A stretch of DNA of 5,801 nt from Planctomycetota bacterium (GCA_022447335.1 JAKVCF010000134.1:1-5801), one strand, 5' to 3'. Counted from the first letter of the stretch, positions 1 to 5,801 are shown. Notes: generated by a model not told the origin, from the sequence alone. Made by a program: numbers and translations.

Positions 1-1702
1 CCGTGTCGTAGAACAGCATGTGATCCGCATCGTAGTTCTTATCGATCTCAGGCATCCTGTCGTCCTTCGTCCAGCGATACCGGTGCGGCGAAACATTGGC
101 CGTGATTGCAAAGGTTCCGCCACCGCCACCAGCGGCGATGTTGTTGATCGACTGTTTGCTGTACGGAGAAGTCGTATTCGAACTCTGGTTGAAGCCACTC
201 TCGCCGCCTTGACCGCCTTGACCCGAGAAGTTGAAGGCGCCGTTACCCGACATACCACGATAAGTTTCCTGGAAAACTTCCTGCGAAGAGGTGCCGCCGT
301 CACCACCACCACATTCGCCCTTAGCGCCACCCTCGGGGCGCTGCGGCGAATTGAGGCCAGTCGGCCAGACTGCATGGTTACCACTCACATTGAGACGACC
401 ATCAATGCGCACATCACCAGTTGCATAGATAATCAGAGGGTTATCGCCACGACCACGCAATTCGCTACCAGCTTCTATCGTGAAGTCACGACAGTTCAGA
501 ACCCCGTTCTGAATCGTGAACGTGGTGTTATTGGAGTCGGTAAAGAAAGTCTGCGAATTCGTGAAAATCTCTGAGTAGCCCGAATTCAGCAAAAAGTCTA
601 GCGTGGTGAAACCGCCCGGAAAATCAAAGCTTGCCTGCATGAAGCCATCGCCAACATCCGCCGCCGGAAGCGGTAGACCAGTCGTAAGATCGAGGTCGGC
701 GGTGCTAGTGAAGTCATTGGAATATTCGTCGACCACTTCGGTGCTCCCCCATGCGACCGTACTGTCGTTGAAGTACTCGGCCAAGGTCGGCACGGTGTAG
801 ATCGGAGTCGTAAGGTCTGCTGCGTTTTCCTCACCAGCAATGTCAGCAAACTCACGCTTGATAACCACCTTCAGTTTCCGGTTAGTCGGCAGGATGCCCG
901 ACACTGCGAAGATGACGGTCGAACCATCGGACTGACAGTTATCCCCCACAGACAACGTACCCGGAAGACGGTTGTCCTCGGGGAACACATCCTCATTCAC
1001 CGAACCTACTTCACCGTCCGCGAACAGGATGTACAGGTTGCGTGAGTTCAGGTTTCCCGGGCGCGCATCGATAGCCTGATTAAAGTTGATCCGCACGAAG
1101 CTATCCGGATCGCTGAACAGGTTGAGGCCTGCCGGCCACTCGATCGGATTGTTGACGTCAAGTTGCAATGGACCGGAAACGTAGTCCACAAAAAGGCCCC
1201 CGCCCACGGCCTCCGGAGAATAAAAGGTCCGCGACACACCCTGGGTGAGCTGACGACCATCAACATCGCGCAGCACATCGGCACCGAACTTGGACGAGCT
1301 CGCGATGGTCAGCAGGTACTCATACCCACCCGGAACAAAGGAGCCGTTGTCATTCCCCTGCGAAGTCGGGCAGTGCGGTCGGAAAACCAGTGTGCGACCA
1401 GTGCCGTCGGACTTGATTTCGAAAGACCCTGTGACCGGCTGATTCACCTCGCTCGATGAGAAGCGCACTGTCGAAAAAGAAACCGTGTCCGGGTCGATCG
1501 GGTTGTTGAACTCAAACTCCATCAGGCGATTGAGCTCCCAAGTCATACCTTCATTCAGATTAGAACTGAGCAGGCCAAAGTTACCCGAAGCCTCCGAGCT
1601 ACCCGTGCCCGAGCCACCACCGCCGCCACCGCAAGCAGGAAGGAGGAGCGCAGCTGCAAAAACAGCCGCGACCAAGAGGCGTGAGGAAATGGGGGACGCC
1701 AT
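1..1702 (-). CDS. Large exported lipoprotein with two SbsA-type Ig-like modules and a glycine-rich region; 3' end lies outside the window
   Basis: The frame is open without a stop from the ATG at 1702 down to position 1, giving 567 residues; the C-terminus is missing. Residues 1-24 form a lipoprotein signal: arginine at 8, a hydrophobic alanine/leucine stretch, then the lipobox LPAC with lipidated Cys24, followed by six glycines as a flexible tether. Residues about 45-165 and 175-305 look like two bacterial Ig-like modules of the Big_5/SbsA type. Each contains an FNxxID core (65-70 and 207-212), and the first ends in a GGYEYLLTI strand. Residues about 395-445 show short alternating strands (for example DVRIDGRLNVSG) like a beta-helix, and about 458-530 is very rich in Gly, Ser and Asn with GGQGGQGG-type runs. 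The likely location is the cell surface or periplasmic face of the outer membrane; no catalytic motif was recognised. There is no Shine-Dalgarno sequence before the start. The lipoprotein call is firm, the Ig assignment moderate, and the function unknown. Confidence 0.85.
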   Translation of the reverse strand, partial: MASPISSRLLVAAVFAAALLLPACGGGGGGSGTGSSEASGNFGLLSSNLNEGMTWELNRLMEFEFNNPIDPDTVSFSTVRFSSSEVNQPVTGSFEIKSDGTGRTLVFRPHCPTSQGNDNGSFVPGGYEYLLTIASSSKFGADVLRDVDGRQLTQGVSRTFYSPEAVGGGLFVDYVSGPLQLDVNNPIEWPAGLNLFSDPDSFVRINFNQAIDARPGNLNSRNLYILFADGEVGSVNEDVFPEDNRLPGTLSVGDNCQSDGSTVIFAVSGILPTNRKLKVVIKREFADIAGEENAADLTTPIYTVPTLAEYFNDSTVAWGSTEVVDEYSNDFTSTADLDLTTGLPLPAADVGDGFMQASFDFPGGFTTLDFLLNSGYSEIFTNSQTFFTDSNNTTFTIQNGVLNCRDFTIEAGSELRGRGDNPLIIYATGDVRIDGRLNVSGNHAVWPTGLNSPQRPEGGAKGECGGGDGGTSSQEVFQETYRGMSGNGAFNFSGQGGQGGESGFNQSSNTTSPYSKQSINNIAAGGGGGTFAITANVSPHRYRWTKDDRMPEIDKNYDADHMLFYDT

Positions 1703-1872
1703 GTTCAGATTCTAGGACAGAAAGGATGCCACGGAAGAAGGCGACCCTTAACTGCAAGCCGCGTGCCAGGTGGAACTGTCTGCCCGGCGGGTTTGATTCG
1801 GGCGACTCCGCGCCGACTGTTCGATCACGCACAGGCTCGCCTCCAGGAGACCTCCATCCTACACTTCGCCTC
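1703..1872. promoter_or_regulatory. Divergent intergenic region between the lipoprotein gene and the SMUG1-xthA operon
   Basis: This stretch separates two divergently read genes, so promoters for both directions should lie here or just inside the gene ends. I found no convincing -35/-10 pair on either strand. A TAGAAT on the minus strand close to the lipoprotein ATG has no good -35 partner. A weak GCCCG/CGGGC inverted repeat (1782-1786 and 1799-1803) is present. The SMUG1 reading frame is open back through this region (GTG 1681, ATG 1726), but that part does not resemble the family and would overlap the opposite gene's signal peptide. I therefore treat it as non-coding. The promoter role rests on gene layout alone. 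Confidence 0.4.
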
Positions 1873-2604
1873 ATGCACGGTTGCGACCTCGGGGAAGAAC
1901 TCGCACGCATCAGCTCAGACTTGACCGCTGATCTAGCTCAGCTGAGCTTCGCTGAGCCTGTCACCCATGCCTATCTCCCAACAAACTATGCTAAAAACTT
2001 GTCCGAAGCCTTCTTCGCGCAAGCCCAACCTAAGCCCGAAGCACTTCTGCTCGGAATGAATCCTGGGCCTTGGGGCATGGCCCAGACTGGGGTTCCTTTC
2101 GGGGAGATCGCTGCCGTACGCAACTTCCTTGGGATCTCCGGCGAAGTCACCAAACCCAATCCCGAGCATCCCAAGCGCCCGGTCGATGGCCTGGCATGTA
2201 CCCGCTCAGAAGTAAGTGGCCGACGCCTCTGGGGTTGGGCTGAAGAACGCTTTGGCAAGCCTGAACGCTTCTTCGCCACCTTCTTCGTGCATAACTTCTG
2301 CCCAATCGCCTTCCTTGAGGAGAGTGGCCGCAACCGAACTCCTGACAAACTGCCGGTCGAAGAACGCCAGGCAATCGAAGGCCCCTGCGATGAAGCGCTC
2401 CGCCGAGTCGTCGCCACACTTAGGCCGAAGCGCGTAATTGGCGTCGGCAAATACGCCGAGCGACAAGCCAAGCGCGCGCTCGCAAACTTCGAGGTCGAGA
2501 TCGGCACCGTGCTGCACCCCAGCCCCGCCTCGCCGATCGCCAACCGTGGCTGGGCCACACAAGCCGAAGCCCAACTGCTCGCACTGGGCATTCCCCTTCC
2601 TTAA
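1873..2604 (+). CDS. smug1: SMUG1-family (family 3) uracil-DNA glycosylase
   Basis: This enzyme starts base-excision repair in the cytoplasm: a monofunctional glycosylase cutting the N-glycosidic bond of uracil, 5-hydroxymethyluracil and related bases in DNA, leaving an abasic site. From the ATG at 1873 the protein has 243 residues (human SMUG1 has about 270). Motif 1, GMNPGPWGMAQTGVPFGE, lies at 61-78. Its Asn63 matches human catalytic Asn85 and Phe76 matches the base-stacking Phe98. Asn141 in FVHNFCP matches Asn163 of the uracil pocket. Motif 2, HPSPAS, lies at 215-220, with His215 matching His239. EHPKRPV and SEVSGRRLWGW are also shared with SMUG1. The start at 1873 is chosen because ELARISSDLTADLAQLSF aligns with the animal SMUG1 N-terminus, while the open frame further upstream does not. 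The stop abuts the xthA start. Oddity: the arginine after HPSP in human SMUG1 (Arg243) is alanine here. Family assignment is very secure; the exact substrate range is inferred. Confidence 0.95.
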   Translation: MHGCDLGEELARISSDLTADLAQLSFAEPVTHAYLPTNYAKNLSEAFFAQAQPKPEALLLGMNPGPWGMAQTGVPFGEIAAVRNFLGISGEVTKPNPEHPKRPVDGLACTRSEVSGRRLWGWAEERFGKPERFFATFFVHNFCPIAFLEESGRNRTPDKLPVEERQAIEGPCDEALRRVVATLRPKRVIGVGKYAERQAKRALANFEVEIGTVLHPSPASPIANRGWATQAEAQLLALGIPLP

Positions 2605-3390
2605 ATGCGCGTCGTCTCCCTGAACCTGAACGGCATTCGCTCCGCCTCCAAGAAGGGCGTCTTTTCCTGGGTCGAGGCGCATGCCCCTGACATTGTCTGC
2701 TTGCAAGAAACCCGCATTCAGGACCACCAAATAACTGAAGAAATGCGCTCGCCGGGCGGACTGTATGCGCACTATATTCATGCGGAGAAGCCCGGTTATA
2801 GCGGGGTGGGTATCTGGTCGCGTAAACAACCCGACGCGATACATGAAGGCTTAGGAATCGCCGACTTTGACACCGAAGCGCGTGTACTCGCGGCCGACTT
2901 CAAGACACTGCGAGTGATTTCGCTCTATCTACCATCGGGCTCATCGAACGAAGAGCGGCAGAGTTTCAAATACCGCTTCATGGAGAACCTGCTGCCATGG
3001 ATGGATGCTCAGCGGCAAGCGGCCGAACACGTACTGGTCTGCGGCGACTGGAACATCGCTCACCGCAAAATCGATTTGAAGAACTGGCGCGGTAATCAGA
3101 AGAACTCGGGCTTCCTGCCAGAAGAGCGCGCTTGGATGGACGGCGTTTTTGATCGGAAAGGTTGGTCCGATGTCTACCGCAACCTCTATCCCGAGCACGA
3201 GGGGGAAGCTTACACCTGGTGGTCCAATCGTGGAAAAGCCTGGGCAAACAACACCGGGTGGCGCATTGATTACCACGTAGCAACCCCAGAATTAGCCCAG
3301 ATGGCTCAAAAAGCTGCAGTTTACCGGGAGGAGCGCTTCTCCGACCACGCTCCACTCACCGTAGATTACGCATTCCCTTCCGGGCGCTAG
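2605..3390 (+). CDS. xthA: Exodeoxyribonuclease III / AP endonuclease (ExoIII-APE1 family)
   Basis: This Mg2+-dependent enzyme cuts the DNA backbone 5' of abasic sites and usually also has 3'-phosphodiesterase or 3'-5' exonuclease activity, the second step of base-excision repair. The protein has 261 residues, a normal length for a single endonuclease/exonuclease/phosphatase domain. All catalytic residues are visible: Asn7 in LNLNGIRSA, Glu35 in CLQETR (metal), Tyr108 in YLPSGS, Asp148 and Asn150 in CGDWNIAH, Asp222 in GWRIDYH, and the Asp247-His248 pair in FSDHAPLTVDY. The WWSNRGKAWANNTGWRIDY stretch is typical of bacterial ExoIII/ExoA proteins. The ATG directly follows the TAA of the uracil-DNA glycosylase gene with no gap and no ribosome binding site of its own, which implies cotranscription and translational coupling. 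The upstream enzyme makes the substrate of this one. No terminator lies between it and the next gene 49 bp downstream. Confidence 0.95.
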   Translation: MRVVSLNLNGIRSASKKGVFSWVEAHAPDIVCLQETRIQDHQITEEMRSPGGLYAHYIHAEKPGYSGVGIWSRKQPDAIHEGLGIADFDTEARVLAADFKTLRVISLYLPSGSSNEERQSFKYRFMENLLPWMDAQRQAAEHVLVCGDWNIAHRKIDLKNWRGNQKNSGFLPEERAWMDGVFDRKGWSDVYRNLYPEHEGEAYTWWSNRGKAWANNTGWRIDYHVATPELAQMAQKAAVYREERFSDHAPLTVDYAFPSGR

Positions 3391-3439
3391 CGGGTAGGCT
3401 GGGAGCGTCCCATTTCGGGCTCATTCCTCCCCCGTCAAG

Positions 3440-4384
3440 ATGCTTAGGATCTCCCTCTCTATTCTTCTTGCTGCGCTGGCCGCTCCGAAGGCCGAAGCGC
3501 AGTCTGCGTACACCTTCGACGTCGACGTCTCGACATCAAACTTCACCTTCGGCGGCGACTCCAGCGTTGGCCGCATCAAGGGCCGCCCTCCAACGTTCGA
3601 CATGGACGGTGAGGTTGAGATGACCCTCACCAGAGGCTCCTCGGGCTTCTCCGATGGTGAAATGACTGGCGGCGTCCTTTACACAGTGCCAGCACGCATC
3701 AAGGCCGAAGTTCCCAATGTCTTCTCCTGGCTGCCGCCACTCGCGACAATCTATATCGACGACGCAGAGTACACCGGCACCAGTGCGAGCTTTAGGATCG
3801 ACGCAGCCGGGAACTTCTCCACCGACATCGTGATGACCCCAATCGGGGGCACTGTCACCGTGATCCCGCTCGTGGGCAACACTGAGGTCACGAACTTGGC
3901 CGACTACGGCCCCACTGACCCGACACCGATCTCAGGCAACGTAGTACCTTCAGGCACTGGCGCCGCACTAACTCTGCCTATTGATGTCTTCTTCTACAGT
4001 GATGACGGCGCAGGCAACTGGGTCCAACTTGACCTCGACGGCACGCTCAATGCTAGAGCCGAAGCCAGCTCGGACATGACCCTCTCAACGCCAGGAGCCG
4101 TGATCGCAGGCACCAACGCTGACTTGAACGTCGTTAACGCCACGCCATCCAGTGCGACCTTCGTTGCTTATGGCCTCAAACTAGGTTCGACTCCAGTACC
4201 ACCTCTTGGCATCACTCTAGACTTGGCACGCGCAGAACAGCTCGGTGGCACTGTCATCGCAGATGGGCGAGGCAATGCAAGCTGGACCCTGCCGGTGCCT
4301 TCAAGCGCTAGCGGTGTCACGGCCTATCTGCAGGCCTGCCAAAACGGTCGCATCTCAAATGTGCTGACCGTCAATATTCGGTAG
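3440..4384 (+). CDS. Secreted all-beta protein with a planctomycete-style C-terminal domain, function unknown
   Basis: The 314-residue product begins with a Sec signal peptide: basic residue at 3, hydrophobic core ISLSILLAALAA, and a likely signal peptidase I site AEA^Q after residue 20. The mature part has no membrane segment and only one cysteine (300). Residues about 22-210 are rich in Thr, Ser, Gly and Asp in short alternating strands, and no known enzyme motif was recognised. Residues about 217-313 form a separate beta domain with the pattern ATPSSATFVAYG, then LGGTVIADGRGNASWTLPVP, then a final LQAC...SNVLTVNI. I recall this pattern from the ends of many planctomycete and myxobacterial exoproteins, where it may serve sorting or surface attachment; that role is inference. 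The gene lies 49 bp after xthA without a clear promoter or terminator between them, so it may share that transcript, though a link to DNA repair is unlikely. A terminator follows about 40 bp after the stop. There is no Shine-Dalgarno sequence; the leader is pyrimidine-rich. Confidence 0.85.
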   Translation: MLRISLSILLAALAAPKAEAQSAYTFDVDVSTSNFTFGGDSSVGRIKGRPPTFDMDGEVEMTLTRGSSGFSDGEMTGGVLYTVPARIKAEVPNVFSWLPPLATIYIDDAEYTGTSASFRIDAAGNFSTDIVMTPIGGTVTVIPLVGNTEVTNLADYGPTDPTPISGNVVPSGTGAALTLPIDVFFYSDDGAGNWVQLDLDGTLNARAEASSDMTLSTPGAVIAGTNADLNVVNATPSSATFVAYGLKLGSTPVPPLGITLDLARAEQLGGTVIADGRGNASWTLPVPSSASGVTAYLQACQNGRISNVLTVNIR

Positions 4385-4400
4385 CAGTTGGTACAAACTG

Positions 4401-4416
4401 GTGGCAAACTCGCCAC
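4401..4416. repeat. Small inverted repeat after the secreted-protein gene
   Basis: GTGGC (4401-4405) and GCCAC (4412-4416) can form a 5-bp stem with a 6-base loop, 17 bases after the stop codon and just upstream of the larger terminator hairpin. It may stabilise the mRNA end or be chance. Confidence 0.3.
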
Positions 4417-4424
4417 TGACCTCG

Positions 4425-4464
4425 GAAGCCCGGTTTGCCTCGCGCAAATCGGGCTTCGCCTTTT
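4425..4464 (+). terminator. Rho-independent-type terminator after the secreted-protein gene
   Basis: A 14-base stem (4425-4438 GAAGCCCGGTTTGC, pairing with 4444-4457 GCAAATCGGGCTTC) has a single G-T wobble and a 5-base loop CTCGC. GCC and a short T run (4461-4464) follow. It sits 41 bases after the stop at 4384. The opposite strand has no T tract, so it should act on plus-strand transcripts only. It marks the likely end of the transcript carrying smug1, xthA and the secreted-protein gene. The T run is short, so some read-through is possible. Confidence 0.75.
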
Positions 4465-4571
4465 GAAAAAGCGCAACAAGCCGGAACCAGAAGCCCTGCA
4501 CACACTAAATCTTTTTATTCACTAACCCGACAATGGGAATGAAAGTCCCTAGGCGACGCTACCTTTTGAAG

Positions 4572-5075
4572 ATGAACTTCCGGATCCCTGTCGCGCTGGT
4601 GGCTCTCGTGCTGCTTGGCTCCTGCCAGACCATCCAACAGCCACTGCGCCCGGGCATGACCCGCACCGCCGTCGCAGCTAGCTACTCCGACCTAGATTTG
4701 CCAAACGGCGACACCAAGGAAGTTGCCCTCAATGGCTCCTGGGGAACTTTCTGGGAAAGTGATCAAGAGGTTGGTCTCAAAGTGGGTTACGACAATTTAG
4801 AGGTCCCAGGAAGCAGCACTGATGCCTGGACCTTAGCCCTTTACGGTCGCTACTACCTCTCGACCACCGACGCACTCCTGCCCTGGGTCGAGCTGGATCT
4901 GGGCTGGACCGACAGCGACCGGGATTCGAACGTTTCCTACGCAGGCGCAATCGGCCTCACCCAGTTCGTCTCCCAAGGAGGGGCCCTCGAAGCCGGAATC
5001 GAATATCAAAATGCCTTCGGCGACGTCGACACTTCCGGGATTCGCCTCCAAATCGGCTACGCAGTCTTTTTCTAG
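4572..5075 (+). CDS. Lipoprotein with predicted small outer-membrane beta-barrel, function unknown
   Basis: From the ATG at 4572 the product has 167 residues. Residues 1-18 are a lipoprotein signal (FRIPVALVALVLLGSC) with lipidated Cys18 after the lipobox LLGS. The rest is a series of alternating polar/hydrophobic strands rich in Gly, Tyr and Trp, for example EVGLKVGYDNL, WTLALYGRYYL, PWVELDLGW and ALEAGIEYQNA. It ends in RLQIGYAVFF; a C-terminal aromatic after alternating hydrophobics matches the BAM-recognised signal of outer-membrane barrels. An in-frame ATG at 4533 would add 13 residues including PRRRYLLK. I prefer 4572 because it puts the cysteine at residue 18, exactly as in the related gene that follows. 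The gene comes after a terminator and so should have its own promoter; an AT-rich patch at 4505-4520 is a weak candidate. It shares the GMTRT motif and the PW barrel strand with the next gene. No family name was recognised. Confidence 0.8.
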   Translation: MNFRIPVALVALVLLGSCQTIQQPLRPGMTRTAVAASYSDLDLPNGDTKEVALNGSWGTFWESDQEVGLKVGYDNLEVPGSSTDAWTLALYGRYYLSTTDALLPWVELDLGWTDSDRDSNVSYAGAIGLTQFVSQGGALEAGIEYQNAFGDVDTSGIRLQIGYAVFF

Positions 5076-5242
5076 ATCGTTACCCAGCTAGGCCGCCAAT
5101 CTACAGTGCACTCGCGGGACACGAGCTGCCCGACCAGGATTGCGCGGCGGAGCATTCCGGCTCGCTTCCCCCCTTCCCCACGCCGCGCTATCATCCTCCC
5201 TCCCGTCGACGTCCCCTCGCGTCGACCACTCAGACATCTGCG
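5076..5242. promoter_or_regulatory. Intergenic leader with two inverted repeats before the second barrel lipoprotein
   Basis: This 167-bp gap holds no gene that I can support. It contains GCGCGGCG (5142-5149), which pairs perfectly with CGCCGCGC (5181-5188) across 31 bases. A second repeat, GTCGACG (5205-5211) with CGTCGAC (5220-5226), forms a 7-bp stem with an 8-base loop ending 16 bases before the ATG at 5243. The plus strand between about 5160 and 5220 is strongly pyrimidine-rich. Neither hairpin is followed by a T tract, so these do not look like ordinary terminators. No convincing promoter hexamers were found. Confidence 0.35.
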
Positions 5243-5801
5243 ATGAAGCACCCCCTTCTCCTTATTGCCCTCGCTGCGGCGACCGCCGGTGGCTGCCAGC
5301 AGGCCGCGCACAGTGGTCATGAGTTCGCTGACGGGATGTCCCGCACGAACTTTGCTGTCGGTTTTGGATCTGCCCAGGCGGACGGAGCCGCCTTCACCTC
5401 TGTTGCCAACTCAGGCGGAGCTCCATTAAATAGCCTCGATGGACAGCTCTCAGACATCACTGTCGCCGAATCCAGCTCACTCGCGCTCGCAGCAAGCCAC
5501 AGCACCTTTGTTAGTGACCAGGTCGAATTGGGCGCTCGCATCGGCCTGGGCTCCGCCAGCAACGACTCACTCACAGTGACCGATACGGACTACGACGGCA
5601 ACGGCTTCGACGATCGCGCCGCAGCCGGCGGTGTCACTGCCGAAGAAGATCAAACTTACTACCAAGTCGGCGGTTTCACCCGTTGGTACCCGGCCGCGAT
5701 GCGCTGGGGCTCACTCGCCCCTTGGGCCCAGTTTGACTTTGGCTACTACCTCGGCGACCTCTCAGGCCTTTACTACGGTGGTTCGCTCGGCGCTTCGTAC
5801 T
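5243..5801 (+). CDS. Second barrel-type lipoprotein, related to its upstream neighbour; 3' end lies outside the window
   Basis: The frame is open from the ATG at 5243 to the window end, giving 186 residues. Residues 1-18 are a lipoprotein signal (MKHPLLLIALAAATAGGC) with lipobox TAGGC and lipidated Cys18. Residues 31-35, GMSRT, match GMTRT of the upstream protein at nearly the same distance from the cysteine. Alternating amphipathic strands follow: NFAVGFGSA, SLALAASHSTF, QVELGARIGLGSA, TYYQVGGFTRWYP, LAPWAQFDFGYYL and LYYGGSLGASY. This is consistent with an outer-membrane beta-barrel whose last strands lie beyond the window. Aligned on the shared PW strand, about 40 more residues would complete it. 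An acidic segment at 114-124 (DTDYDGNGFDD) fits a DxDxDGxG calcium-binding-loop pattern and sits where the upstream protein has only a short turn, so it is probably an exposed loop. There is no Shine-Dalgarno sequence. The function is unknown. Confidence 0.8.
   Translation, partial: MKHPLLLIALAAATAGGCQQAAHSGHEFADGMSRTNFAVGFGSAQADGAAFTSVANSGGAPLNSLDGQLSDITVAESSSLALAASHSTFVSDQVELGARIGLGSASNDSLTVTDTDYDGNGFDDRAAAGGVTAEEDQTYYQVGGFTRWYPAAMRWGSLAPWAQFDFGYYLGDLSGLYYGGSLGASY

Noticed and set aside
20..574. 184-codon plus-strand open frame
   Set aside because: It lies opposite the lipoprotein gene, whose frame is continuous with a lipobox and repeated modules. The plus-strand translation shows no coherent protein character.
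1681..1872. Upstream extension of the SMUG1 reading frame (GTG 1681 or ATG 1726), adding up to 64 residues
   Set aside because: The extra residues are Arg/Pro/Ser-rich and unlike any SMUG1 N-terminus. From the GTG the frame overlaps the start of the divergent lipoprotein gene, and the recognisable family alignment begins right after the ATG at 1873.
1935..1948. 14-bp perfect palindrome AGCTCAGCTGAGCT with a further GCTGAGC nearby
   Set aside because: It falls inside the conserved start of smug1 and encodes the expected LAQLSF segment. It is more likely a coincidence of codons than an operator.
1986..2844. Two long minus-strand open frames (201 and 212 codons) opposite smug1 and the start of xthA
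   Set aside because: Their translations are low-complexity, Arg/Ser/Ala-rich and lack domains. The plus strand carries unmistakable conserved enzymes, so these are shadows of GC-rich coding sequence.
4533..4571. Possible Tat-type twin-arginine signal (PRRRYLLK) if the first barrel lipoprotein starts at 4533
   Set aside because: Charged residues continue between the arginines and the hydrophobic core. The related downstream protein has a plain short signal with its cysteine at residue 18, which matches a start at 4572.
5072..5322. Overlapping open frames on both strands in the gap before 5243
   Set aside because: Both translations are low-complexity Arg/Gly/Ser/Pro sequences and conflict with the clear lipoprotein signal that starts at 5243.

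Overview
The window reads like a piece of chromosome from an environmental, Gram-negative-type bacterium, most likely Planctomycetota, with Verrucomicrobiota as the alternative. This is inferred from protein style rather than from a marker gene. The clues are lipoproteins with a cysteine followed by a glycine run, SbsA-type Ig-like modules, a secreted protein ending in an all-beta domain of a kind I recall from planctomycete exoproteins, outer-membrane-barrel-like lipoproteins, a bacterial SMUG1-type uracil-DNA glycosylase, and gene starts with no Shine-Dalgarno sequence. No RNA gene, mobile element, CRISPR array or phage gene was recognised.

Layout. Positions 1-1702 (minus strand) hold the first 567 codons of a large lipoprotein that runs off the left edge. 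It has a lipobox, two Ig-like modules and a glycine-rich repetitive region. A 170-bp divergent intergenic region (1703-1872) separates it from a plus-strand block. That block begins with a SMUG1-family uracil-DNA glycosylase (1873-2604), whose stop codon directly abuts the start codon of an exodeoxyribonuclease III / AP endonuclease (2605-3390). A secreted all-beta protein follows after 49 bp (3440-4384), then a strong hairpin terminator (4425-4464). Two related lipoproteins with predicted outer-membrane beta-barrels come next (4572-5075, and 5243 to beyond the right edge), separated by a leader containing inverted repeats.

How the genes work together. The clear functional unit is the two-gene base-excision-repair operon. 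The glycosylase removes uracil or oxidised pyrimidines such as 5-hydroxymethyluracil, leaving an abasic site that the second enzyme cleaves. The other genes look like cell-envelope or exported proteins of unknown role. The two barrel lipoproteins look like diverged duplicates.

No clearly new defence or mobile system is visible. The most interesting points are the directly abutting SMUG1-XthA pair, the tandem barrel lipoproteins (one with a calcium-loop-like insertion), and the pyrimidine-rich leaders without Shine-Dalgarno sequences.
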